A DNA stretch of 64,000 nucleotides from Zea mays (taxonomy: Eukaryota; Streptophyta; Magnoliopsida; Poales; Poaceae), in NCBI RefSeq assembly GCF_902167145.1, contig NC_050097.1:145477982-145541981 (forward strand), written 5' to 3'. The stretch's first letter is position 1. Each line of letters begins with the position of its first letter. The translations under genes and the position numbers were made by a program. The notes under the pieces were generated by a model that searched no databases, was not told where the DNA came from, and saw nothing but the letters and a program-made list of their open reading frames with translations. Below, in pieces: positions 1 through 9,983 of this stretch.

Positions 1-896
1 TGGTCCGCAGTCAATGACATGGTTCGGGCGTCCTTCTTGTTCACCTTCTCCCCAAGGACGGAGCCGTGGTAAGTGACGATGGCCTGGATGCGCGCCTCGT
101 AGTGCATGTCCACGACGAGCTTCTTACAGCACGTCGTAGACACCACATCCGCCCTGGCCTCGTATCCAGCATCGCACCTGAAGAAATCCTACATACAAAG
201 ACGATGTATCCATACATTATTTCAAGAATATGCAAAAAATGCGACTTATTAAACAATATAGTGCGAGGAAGACTTACCCACAGCTCTTGCTTCACCCGCT
301 CCGCCTTGTTGTTGAATTGTCTGCTGTCCCGATCTACTGCATCGGGGGCGACGGCGTAGTGGTCGAAGGTGTATGCTGGGCTCGTCACTCCGGCGTACTC
401 GACAAGTCCAGGGAAGTGTTCCCGGCATAGAAGGCCGAGGATGCCATTGGGGTTGCGGCCGTGACCCCCTGCAGTCTCCAAAACCATACAAGACCTGTCG
501 AAGTGATTAAGATGAAGTATTAGTTTCTATTATTAATTTGAACATATAATATGAAAAAGCAGTAACAACATCTAAAGTTACCTACCTCTCTCCATCGGGT
601 CGTATCAGCGGACGTCTGTCACGAAGTATGGGTCGCTTAGGTAGGCTCGCGGGACCTCGCAGGTAGATACTCCTCGAACCTGAGGAGCCAGAACCTGAGA
701 TGTCCTGCTGAGCGGCGTCGTCGTCGTCGTCCTGCTGCGCCGCATCGTCGTCGTCCTGCTGTGCCGCATCGACAGCGGCTTGCTGCTCCACCTGCTGTTG
801 TACGGCGTCGTCCTGCTGCGCCTCCTCCTCCGTCCTACGGGTGCTCCTCCTCCCCCTCCCCCTCCCCCTCCTCGTCCTCGTCCCACCGCCCACCAT
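1..896 (-). CDS. TNPA-like CACTA protein (PF03004 type), 5' part, spliced
   Basis: Three minus-strand exons can be joined in frame: 896-586 (ATG at 896), 494-278 and 188-1, the last leaving the window. Introns are GT-AG. The first exon encodes a basic Arg/Gly stretch and then low-complexity Gln/Asp repeats. Exons 2 and 3 contain the pattern seen in plant Ptta/En/Spm proteins: GHGRNPNGILGLLCREHFP, then a segment reading WDFFRCDAGYEARADVV across the splice, then a Cys-Cys-Lys-Lys motif. Such proteins are thought to bind subterminal repeats during transposition. The third exon was chosen from the acceptor tgtag before GATTTCTTC because the nearer AG breaks the frame. The C-terminus is not visible. 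Confidence 0.72.
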
Positions 897-999
897 CTTT
901 GTCCAACAACCTGCAATTAAGAGTAAACAATTAAGCACAGATAAAAAAATATGTATTTAGAAACATATGCAAAATAAATGAAATATAGCATTACATCGA

Positions 1000-1556
1000 T
1001 TAAAAATAATCTTCATATGTGTCCGGGTTAGCCGGATCATAAGTGTCATCATCACTATCAACCATTTCATAGTCAACATCATCTGAAGGCGCAATTTCGT
1101 CATTGGCATTGCCTTCAAGTATTTCTAAGTCATTCTCATTTTGCACCTCATCATCCTCGTCATCAACAACCATTTCAATATCTACTTCCATTCCATACGT
1201 CCTTCGGCGAACTGTGCCTCGTGATAGTCGTTCAACATGTCTCCTACCCCGGCATCAGCATCGTAATCCTCGACGCGTTGTCTCACCACCTCCTCTCTCG
1301 TGCGATGCGCTTCACCATGGAAGGTCCACCGAGTATAGTCCGGCATAAATCCATTCTTCCAAATATGTTCTACCATGGCCTTCTTTGGTTTTCTTTTCCG
1401 GTTGTCACATTTGCTGCACGGACAAGGGACTAGGCTAGCTCCTTTAGCAGCTTCGCCATATGCCCGTTCCACGAAAGCATCGGTCTTCCTAATCCATTCT
1501 GGGGTGACATCATTACGTCTTACGCGGCCCGTGTACATCCACTCACGGTCCTCCAT
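1000..1556 (-). pseudogene. CACTA transposase remnant: N-terminal associated domain plus acidic tail
   Basis: The ORF starting at 1556 (MEDREWMYTGR) gives about 124 residues of the transposase-associated domain (PF13963 type), with a CPCSKC cluster and WKNGFMPDY, then stops at 1182. A second short frame, 1191-1000, encodes a very acidic tail (Asp/Glu-rich, ending YEDYF) in another frame. The catalytic Transposase_21 part, over 700 residues in element B, is absent. This is what an internal deletion joining the start and end of the transposase gene would leave. It could still be transcribed with the TNPA-like gene downstream, but it cannot encode an active transposase. Confidence 0.75.
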
Positions 1557-1656
1557 CCTCTAACATATATAACCGAGTATAGTTTAATATAGACATGTAA
1601 TGCATGTACACTACGTTCCTACCTTCTAATAGGTGAGGATAGGTCCTAATCCCACC

Positions 1657-1940
1657 CGCGGTTGCGTAGATGGTGTTAGTTTCCATGCTATACTCCGATC
1701 CGAGATAGAATTTCGGCAGCACCTCCCCGCTGTTCTCCGGATACACGTCCTGACAGGGAGAGTGTACTGTCCGGAGAACAACAGGGAGGTGACGCCGAAA
1801 CTCTGTCTCGGACCGGAGTAGAGCATGGAAACTAACACCATCTACGCAACCGCGGGCTGTCCAAAAAACGTGGACAATTCGAAACTGATACATTTGTAGA
1901 TATGCAAAGATCTGCATATCTACACCGTATCTCTTTCGAA
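1657..1940. repeat. two consecutive hairpins upstream of the transposase remnant
   Basis: Hairpin 1 spans 1657-1854: the left arm starts CGCGGTTGCGTAGATGG and is matched by CCATCTACGCAACCGCG at the right; inner parts include TTTCGGC/GCCGAAA and CTGTTCTCCGG/CCGGAGAACA around a short loop near 1755. Hairpin 2 spans 1878-1940: TTCGAAA, GATAC and GTAGATATGCA pair with TGCATATCTAC, GTATC and TTTCGAA. They lie about 100-380 nt upstream of the ATG at 1556. CACTA element B has the same arrangement (55179-55433). Confidence 0.85.
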
Positions 1941-2349
1941 CGGGAGACGCCTAACTGGGTTACGTGATCTACGACCATGATGCGGATGTAGAGGTTATAC
2001 CTAAGGTGGCGGTGGAGTCAGGCTAGTGGCGGGTCGGTGCAGTGGCGGCTAGGAAGACAAGTATCTTCTCTGTAAAAAAGAAACACAAGTCTGTTAATAC
2101 AAAAAAATCGACAACACCTCCCCTGTACGTTGAGGTTTTTAAAACCTGCAAATAAAACTAACAGCACGATGGCTGACATGCACACAGTAAGAAAAAATTC
2201 ACCTAAAGTATACACTACTAGCAGTTGTCATATTTCTTATTTCCCATTGCAAGCCATCACAAATGCTTCATGATGGAGATGCGAATAACTTAGTAGATCA
2301 ACAACTACATGGTGAATTAACGCATAAAAAGTGTATACCTCGCGTGGGG

Positions 2350-2800
2350 GCGACGATGGTACGCGTGGCCGGGCGGCGGTGGCGAGGGGCACGACGAGCA
2401 CGGCGAGCGCGAGCGCGGGCACGGCGAGCGCGGCGGGCGCGGGCACGGCGAGCACAGCGGGCGCGGGCAAGACGAGCACAGCGGGCGCGGGCAAGGCGAG
2501 CACGGCGGCGGTGACGGCGAGCACGGCGCGGCGGCGAGCACGGTGGGCGCAGCGGTGACGAGCACGGCGGTGACGGCGAGCACGGTGGGCGCGGCGGCGA
2601 GCACGGCGGTGACGGCGAGCACGGTGGGCGCGACGGTGACGGCGAGCGCGAGGTGCGGCGGTGACGGCGAGCGCGAGGCGGTGACGGCGCGGGCGCGGCG
2701 ATGGCGAGGGGCTGGCGCGGCGGTGACGGCGAGGGGCTGGTGCGGCGGCGGGCGGACGGCGCGGCGGCGAATCGACGGCGGCGCGCGGATGGCAGTGAGA
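2350..2800. repeat. GC-rich degenerate tandem repeats (GAGCACGGCGG-like)
   Basis: Low-complexity stretch built from variants of GGCGAGCACGGCGGTGAC and GCGGGCGCGGGC. Long ORFs appear on both strands only because stop codons are rare in such composition; their Arg/Ala-rich or Ala/Pro-rich translations show no domain. I read it as non-coding subterminal DNA of CACTA element A. Confidence 0.7.
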
Positions 2801-2851
2801 GAGTGAGAGAAGGAAGGAGAAAGGTTCCCCACGGGGGTTTATTTCTGTTCT

Positions 2852-3075
2852 TTGCCGAGTGCCCGCGATCTGGCACTCGGCAAAGATTTTTTAAAAATTT
2901 TAAAATATTCTTTGCCGAGTGCCAGATCGCTGACACTCGGCAAAGAAAACTTTGCCGAGTGTCTCCTGGGCGGCACTCGGCAAATATGCTTTCACAATTC
3001 TTTGCCGAGTGTCAACCATCTGGCACTCGGCAAACCGGCCTTTGCCGAGTGTCATCTCTGGACACTCGGCAAAGT
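2852..3075. repeat. CACTA A subterminal repeat cluster (inner)
   Basis: About five paired copies of CTTTGCCGAGTG and its complement CACTCGGCAAAG, separated by 10-13 nt variable loops, so each pair is a small palindrome. Repeats of this kind near CACTA ends are the usual binding sites of the TNPA-type protein. This cluster lies inside the large palindrome relative to the terminal cluster at 4016-4341. Confidence 0.85.
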
Positions 3076-3082
3076 ACATTTT

Positions 3083-4006
3083 TATTTTTTTAATTTTCCC
3101 TACCAAATTTTTTGTGGTATGTTCCTACACTATATAGACCTACATGTACCATTTTGAGACAATTAGAAAATTGTTTTCTATAGCTAGTAGATTTAGTTCG
3201 TTTATTTGAATTTCTTCGAAAAACTCACATTTGAACTGCAGGTCACTCGAAACTTGGAAAACTGTGAATGCAAAAATAATATCCATTCTACTTAGCACAA
3301 GTTACGATCGATTTCAGGATCGGACCGGAAACTTCGAGCACCGTGCTAACTCAACATGGCCGTGAACTTGTCATACAGCTGTTTAAAAATTTTATAAAAC
3401 ACAAACAAACTTAGAAAAATCATGAAACTTGTCCACATGTCATGATATCATATGTAGAGTCTATGATAAAAAATTTAGAATGTTTGGAAAAATTTGTGAG
3501 ACATTATGTGTAGAAACCTAAGAGAACCACACATGAAATCATAGAGTTTCAATGTGGATCTCTTAGGTTTGTACACATAGTGTGTTACAGCTTTCTCGAA
3601 ACTTTTTCAAATTTTTATCACAGCCTCTACATATGATATCATGACACGTGGACAGGTTTCATGATTTTCTGACTTTGTTTCTGTTTTATACAATTTTTAA
3701 ACACCTGGATGGCAAGTTTACGGTCATGTTGAGTGAGCATGGTGCTCGAAGTTTCCGGTCCGCTCCTGAAATCGGTCGTAACTTGTGCTAAGTAGCATGG
3801 ATATCATTTTTGCATGCACGGTTTTCCAAGTTTCGAGTGACCTGCAGTTCAAATCTGAATTTTTCGAAGAAATTCAAATAAACAAACTAAATGTACTAGC
3901 TATAGAAAACACTGTTATAATTGTCCCAAAATGGTACATGTAGGTCTACATAGTGTAGGAACATACCACAAAAAGTTTGGTGACCAAAATAAAAAAAATA
4001 AAAATA
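3083..4006. repeat. 0.9 kb near-perfect palindrome inside CACTA A
   Basis: The left half (about 3083-3537) is matched in reverse complement by the right half (about 3545-4006): for example TACATGTAGGTCTA near 3950 matches TAGACCTACATGTA near 3135, and TTTCCAAGTTTCGAGTGACC near 3825 matches the complement near 3240-3260. The centre is near 3541, flanked by CCTAAGAGA and TCTCTTAGG. Some divergence between arms is visible. Transcription across it would give a fold-back RNA of about 450 bp. Confidence 0.88.
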
Positions 4007-4015
4007 TGCTTTGCC

Positions 4016-4341
4016 GAGTGTCTACATAGGACACTCGACAAAGACTCTCTTTGCCGAGTGCCAGATATTTGACACTCGGCAAAGACTGACGGCCGTCAGT
4101 TGTAGACGGCGCTAACGACCCTTTGCCGAGAGCCATATTTGCCGAGTGCTTGACTCTCGGCAAAGCAGTCTTTGCCGAGTGCTTGGCTGTGCCGAGTGTC
4201 CTGCACTCGGTAAATAAGTTATTTACCGAGCGCAGGAGTTTGCCGAGTGCGGCGCTCGGCAAACTCGGCTTTGCCGAGTGCCCGATAAAAAGCACTCGGC
4301 AAAGCCGCCGGCACTCGGCAAAGAGCCGAATTCCGGTAGTG
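4016..4341 (-). repeat. CACTA A terminal inverted repeat and outer subterminal cluster
   Basis: At least eight copies of TTTGCCGAGTG or its complement lie in 330 bp, ending with the terminus (minus-strand CACTACCGGAATTCGGC, 4341-4325). A duplicated inner GTGCCGAGTGT and ATTTACCGAGCG show degenerate copies. The base after the terminus is flanking DNA. Confidence 0.87.
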
Positions 4342-5409
4342 TCGGGAAGAAAGTAAAGGAATTGATAAATGGTTTGATTGGTATGATCGTTGGTTGCGTA
4401 ATCGGTCGCACCCCTTCACATATATAAGGGGAAAGACCGGATCCATTACTAGACTTTCTCCAACAATATATGTGTCATTAAAAGGATAACCACGCACGTA
4501 AAGATGAGTTTTTTTTGCCTGATTTAATCCTAAGATGGACCGTACGCGCATAAAGACGGACCACCCGAGCACAGAGCCGGACCATCCACAAATAATGCTG
4601 CGGGGGCTGAAGATGCTTTCCAAAGTTGCCTCTGCCAACAGCAGCCTCCTGCTCCTCTTCCTCACCTCCTGAGTTACAGGACAGCAGCAGCAGCAGCTAG
4701 CTTCATAATGCCTGGAGGAGCGAGAGGATGGAGGTCCGGAATCTTTGGACAAATTTTACACCCTGCTCTGCTCTGGTCTACTCATGCAACAACCATGGGC
4801 ATCCCACCGTGTCCATCCAATTTTTACCCTGCTTATTACTATACCTGTCGTGTCGTAAGTAGCGGTAGCTAGATCTCAAGGGACCATCCCATTCCATGGT
4901 TTTTTAGCTGCAACGACTTGCTACACTAGCCATTTAGCCGCATGCAATGAAGTGCAGCTGGCTGACCTGATCATGACCTGAACCTGACGAGGCATCACCT
5001 GGCTGGCATGCATGGGGTCACCACCGGTCACTGCACTGATCAGGATGCAGGAGACGGCATGATGCATATGCATGATTTCAGACGTACGCACATGCATTGC
5101 AGGCACGATCACACACTCGATCGCAGACGTTGCAACCCTTGTTACTGTGTTACCGCGCGCGCGCGAGGAGTGAGCGGCACGAACGCAGGCTACAAGTGGT
5201 AGATCTGCTGGTAGATGCCGTCCTTGTTAGTTTTTACATGGAATGCAAGCAACGTTAGGATGCAGTGCATGCATGGGCCGGTTTTCTGATCAGCAGGAGA
5301 CCTCATGTGGTTTCAGGCTCCTCAGATGCACGTATACGGTCTCGCGGGCAGAACATGCAACGGTCCTAATCACGGCCGAGAATATCAATCAAACACAGGC
5401 TATTCAATT

Positions 5410-5445
<36 letters not shown>

Positions 5446-6568
5446 TGTGTCTGTGCGTCTCGATCTCCAGCAGCAAAACACATTCACGGGCCGCATATAT
5501 ATGTAGAGAGTACGTTGGGAAAGGCTGATGATGATGTCGGCTTGAGTGCCAGGCTGCCAGCCCTGCCCAGCGCATGGGAGCCCTGTGCAATGCCGCCTGG
5601 ACCGGAGAATGGAGATCTCGGCGGGGTTCATTTGGACACATCCAACTCTCGCGGAGAATGTTCGCCGGTTTCCGCGCTGCGGTGCGTACGTGCAAGAATC
5701 GCCCGCGGCAAGGCAGATACAGAACTGTGTTTTCGAGTGTGTAAAAAAACTCAAGTATCTTAACGAAGACATAGTATCTTAGCTCTATATTTGAGATAGA
5801 AGACTATAGCTGATTGGTTACTGCTCTGATTGGTACAATGAATATGGTAAGACACATGTTAAGTCCTAAATTTGTGTTGTATTGACATTGTGGCTTCTCC
5901 TCACCCATCACTGTTCTAGAGTAGTAGCGCACAATATCGCTCCGTCAGTACCTACCACACAGCTAGAGTTAAGAGTAGTAAGTTGATCTCATGCCCTAAG
6001 TTTTTTTTTTTTTTTTTTTTTTTTTGCAGGTAGCTAGAGAACACTATGCCCTTGTTTGTTTTAATTAGGTGTGCAACGCTCGCATGCTGGCTCACTGCAC
6101 CTGATAAGTGATAAGTCGATCATGTTGGTTGGTCGATGCATGCATGCATGGGCTTCTGATTAGGAGACCCTCATGATTTCAAGCTGAGACCAGATCTCGC
6201 GCGCCATGCTTATCATTGCCCGCGGCCAAGCTTTTGTCTGGCTCTGGACACACAGCAGGGGTGCCGTCCTAGTTGATTCTAACCTCACCACGTGCGGGAG
6301 CCAGGATCCGCGGATGGGCCTGGGCCGGAGCCAACGTGGCCCAGTTGGTGGCAGCGATGGAGTGGGCCTGCTGCTGTGCCTGTGCCTGTGCCTGTGCTGT
6401 TGCCGGCGTCCTCCCGCTGCCTGTGCTTGCAAGTGGCGACTGCCGCCGACGATGAATGGAGCCGCTGCCAGAGCTCTGAATCCTGAATCCGATGATGAAT
6501 GACAGCAGCAGCCAGGAGAGGGCCCACGACCTGACACCCTACGACGACGACTGGTCAATACAAGAAAA

Positions 6569-6655
<87 letters not shown>

Positions 6656-7179
6656 TATACCAATGACTTTCACCTGAGTAGACTGGTCAATATAAACAAG
6701 AAGGATACCGTATGAATACTCAACAGTGGATACTCTGGCGCCGCCGTGCACGTACGCGGTACGCCCCCGGCCCCCTGCGCGCGCAGCGTACTCATTCGCT
6801 GCCTGCCGTGACGCAACATCCAACATGCATGTACAGTTTGCCGATTGAGCTACTGTGTTCAGTAGGGTCTTACCTTGTAGTTACTACGAACTTACTAGTG
6901 CTACTCGTGCTCTACCCACGGTTAGTAGTTGTTGAGTAATAACAAAAAAAAAGACCGTGCAGACTATACGCGCATGCACAAAATCAGTTATGGTTTCGGA
7001 TTTCTTGCGGGATTAACTCGATAACCGACTAATAACGGGAACAGACCTCAATGTCTGTTTGCAACTCTTCCAAGAAATAGCTCCCCCAAAGAGTAAATAT
7101 ATACCCTAAAGTGGACTTTATTGTATCTATACAACCTTCCGAGTCAGTACCTGCATAGCCAACTATTTGCAAGTAACTA
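4342..7179. other. intergenic DNA, no gene recognised
   Basis: No ORF here shows a recognisable domain. The region holds a (CT)n/(CA)n microsatellite at about 5411-5445, a T25 run at 6001-6025 and a long (AT)n tract (entered separately). Two stretches near 5265-5350 and 6125-6210 look like diverged direct copies (GCATGCATGGGC, GGAGACC, TCATG, CTCGCG in the same order). A TATA-like CACATATATAAGGGG occurs near 4420 with no coding sequence after it. Confidence 0.5.
6572..6653. repeat. (AT)n microsatellite, about 82 bp
   Basis: Uninterrupted alternating AT run of about 41 dinucleotides. Open frames through it encode only Tyr-Ile repeats and are not genes. Confidence 0.97.
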
Positions 7180-7870
7180 GATTTTATGTACGTAAGCATG
7201 AGGCCTTTAGTACCTTGCAGGTACCTTAGAGCCTTCTTGACTACTTTCTAGTGATCTATGCTTGGATTTTTCTGATATCTTACAAGCATCCCGGTGATAA
7301 ATTCTAAGTCAGGGCGAGTACATACTTGAGCATACATAATGCTTCTGATAGCTGAAGCATGTGGTACTAATTTCATATTGTTTTTTCTTATACTGATTCT
7401 TGGGGGCACTGATAATAATCCCTGAACTTATCACCCTTTGACTATTGGAGCAGGCGAGGCCTTACACTGATGCATATTGTACATTTTCAATATATTTTCT
7501 ATGTATGACTTTTGTGAGAGTTCTAATACTCCCTTATGTTTATCTCTGTGAATTTCTATTCCTAGAACATAAGAGGCTTCTCCCATGTATTTCATATCAA
7601 ATTTCGAGAAAAGAAACCTTTTTTGTTTTCGCCAGTAGATCCTTATCACTACTAGCTAAGAGTATATCATCGACATATATAGCAAGGAAGATATACTTTC
7701 CTTTCTTAAACTTTGCATAAATGCAATTGTCTTCCTTGTTTTCCCTCTAAACCAAACTTTCTGATGGTCTGATCAAACTTGTTATACCACTGTCCAGAGG
7801 CTTGTTTTAATCCATAAATGGACCTCCTTAAGTGGCATCCCATAGGTTCAGTGGACATCAACTAGTTCCT
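7180..7870 (-). pseudogene. Ty1-copia reverse transcriptase / RNase H remnant
   Basis: Minus-strand translation gives typical copia RT (PF07727) pieces in changing frames: LRRSIYGLKQASGQWYNKF near 7830-7780, then YVDDILLASSD near 7680-7650, then an open stretch 7649-7431 containing FDMKYMGEASYVLGIEIHRD and LSQKSYIENIL. Further left the frame is broken by several stops but still resembles the start of the RNase H region. No LTR, gag or integrase is visible nearby, so this is a decayed fragment. Confidence 0.85.
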
Positions 7871-8024
7871 AGAGACAAAAAAATTTATCATTGGTTTTGG
7901 AGCCAGTTTACCGATTCTCCAAACCTAAGTTCTATCAATGGTAATGCCAACCCTAAGCCAAAAAGATAATCTAAACTAAGGATTAACAGTAAAATAGGAA
8001 CTCAGAAAAGGTCGATGTGGTTAG

Positions 8025-8657
8025 TGTGGGGGATAGATATCCCCCGGGTCCACTAAAGGAGTAAAAGACCTCACGAAAGGCCCAAGGGCCCAATAAATCG
8101 TAAGGTCATTCTTTCGTGGGCCTGGGGAGAGACAACCAACAAAGCAGAGCGACGTGAGACCGGATTGGTGCAAACCCGGACGGCCCACAACGTCAAACGA
8201 GTAAATCGCAACAGAGACCCGACTTTCCCGTGCTGAAGCTCCCATGCAACGGAGCCATGCGAGGATAAGTCGGCAAGGTTTACGTAGGGATAAACTCAAG
8301 AGGTTCACTACCTTTTAGCTACTTGTTGTTATCATATCCACGTGTACTGCCCCACGGTCGAGTATATAAGGCCTAGAGGGCACCCCTTCAGAACGATCGA
8401 CCCTATCTTACTTAGCCACCCACATCAACTCTCTGTGTCTTCAATCCAGAGAGCCCTCTTGTAACCCCGCTCACCAAGCATACTCACCAGGACGTAGGGT
8501 GTTACGCACCTCTAAGCGGCCCGAACCTGTAAATCTTGTCCACTGTCCCTCGTGCGATCGGCACGAACCATTTTGCTACAGTCGTCGACACCGTCCTACT
8601 CCTAGAAACACCTTGAGGGGCAACCCCGGGTGTGCGGTCGGACCCAAAACACCGACA
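8025..8657 (+). repeat. 5' LTR of the Grande-like element
   Basis: Begins TGTGGGGGATAGATATCC and ends CACCGACA. A TATA box (AGTATATAAGG) lies at 8361-8371, so the transcript should begin around 8395. It differs from the 3' LTR at only four sites (one transversion, three A/G changes). Confidence 0.96.
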
Positions 8658-8659
8658 GC

Positions 8660-8678
8660 TGGCGCGCCAGGTAGGGGG
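8660..8678 (+). other. primer binding site
   Basis: TGGCGCGCCAGGTAGGGGG starts two bases after the 5' LTR. The same 18-base core follows the 5' LTR of the Huck-like element (45250-45267, minus strand). The last five Gs became the target duplication of the solo LTR inserted at 8679, so the site itself is intact but its downstream neighbour is displaced by 1.28 kb. Confidence 0.8.
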
Positions 8679-9953
8679 TGTAGGATTACGGGGAGGCTAC
8701 GCTAGCGCAAAACAAAATTTTCATCCCCATAATACCAAGAACTACTGCGGTTATAGGTCACGGAATTACCACTAGACGCGCAGAGCAGCGGAAGACGTCT
8801 CGATGTAGACGAACGCGTCGAGCAGTGCCGTGCAGTCGCCGGCGTCCTTCACGTCCTCGCACGGTTCGTCCAAGTGCTCCAGATGCAGCACCTCCGAGGT
8901 ATCCACACGTACAGGGAGGAAGCGCCGCGTACCGAACTGCTAGGTTCGCGACGGCGGCTTGGCGAGGGCGAGAGGTGGGCGACGGCTGTTAGTTCGCAGG
9001 TGGCGAATTAGGTTATCTCTTAACCGCGCCCCCGCCCCTCATTATATAGGCGTTATGGTGGGCTTCTGACGCCGAGGCCCATCATTAACCCTAAAGCCCA
9101 GTCTAATTTCGGATCTAATCCGAATTATGGCTTCCTTCCCCTTAAGTGTGTGACCCTATAGGTTCACGTACAAATAGACATAGCCCGAGTACTCTTACTT
9201 GGCCCAATAATTGACAGCGGCCTCTAGCAAGACATGTCAACTCCTATGTGTACGTAAAGATCATATCAGACGAACCATTGCGACATTACGTACATGCTGT
9301 TCCCTTTGTCTCACGATATTTGGTCTGGCTCTAAGCTGACCTCTCTTTCTCGATACTGTGAATTGGAATCCTTTCAATGGTTAACTCTTAACCCTAGCAC
9401 GGCCATGCATTTCTTGATCCAATCACTCGAGGGGCCCAGAGATATCTCTCTCACAAAGAGAGGGACAAATTCCATCTTGACTGACCATGCCTCACAGCAT
9501 GCTTCCTGACAAACCCAAAACTACCTTTATAACTACCCAGTTACGGGATAGCGTTTGATAGTCCCTAAGTAAGTCAATTCACATCTTGAGAACATGCGAC
9601 AATCTCAGGTCTAAGGATACAGTATTCATGTTGCAAGAAGAGAACTATATTACAATATCTCACATTGGGTCGGTCCAGCCTCATGTCATACATGCGCCCA
9701 TATTATTAGTTTAACATCTCCATGTTCATGACTTGTGAAATGTAGTCATCAACTAATACATGTGCTAGTCATCGACTCTGACTAGGGACATCATTTAGAA
9801 TAACCATATAAGTAAAGAATCTCACAAACAATTCACATAATTGCTAATCAATACAAGGTGCCTTCCATGGATATTCAATTAAGCAATATATATATCATGG
9901 ATACAAAGAAATATGCTCATCTCTATGATTATCTCTAGGGCATATTTCTAACA
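8679..9953 (-). mobile_element. solo LTR of a BARE/Angela-like copia element
   Basis: A 1275 bp insertion starting TGTAGG and ending TAACA, flanked by ggggg on both sides (8674-8678, 9954-9958). On the minus strand it starts TGTTAGAAATATGCCCTAGA, which resembles the start of BARE-1/Angela-type LTRs (TGTTGGAA.TATGCCCTAGAGG) as I remember them. There is no internal copia sequence, so the element was probably reduced by LTR-LTR recombination. It must postdate the Grande-like insertion. Confidence 0.85.
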
Positions 9954-9983
9954 GGGGGTGTGTCGACGATCCAAGCTAGCTCA

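Larger units (their letters stand above)
1..4341 (-). mobile_element. CACTA (En/Spm-type) transposon A, partial
   Basis: The right terminus is visible: read on the minus strand the element begins CACTACCGGAATTCGGC at 4341, followed by many copies of the subterminal motif TTTGCCGAGTG. The left end is outside the window, so the 3 bp target duplication cannot be checked. Order on the minus strand: terminus and subterminal repeats (4341-4016), a 0.9 kb palindrome (4006-3083), a second subterminal cluster (3075-2852), GC-rich tandem repeats, two hairpins, a transposase remnant (1556-1000) and a TNPA-like gene (896 to beyond 1). Most of the transposase is missing, so this looks like a non-autonomous internal-deletion derivative that would need transposase in trans. 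Confidence 0.88.

Noticed and set aside
2236..2936. Long ORFs on both strands (up to 212 codons)
   Set aside because: They run through GC-rich tandem repeats with few stops; products are Arg/Ala/Pro low complexity and mutually antisense.
3083..4006. Palindrome as a microRNA precursor
   Set aside because: Arms of about 450 bp are far longer than plant miRNA precursors; better explained as an inverted duplication within a transposon.
6160..6826. ORFs with Tyr-Ile repeats
   Set aside because: Produced by the (AT)n microsatellite.
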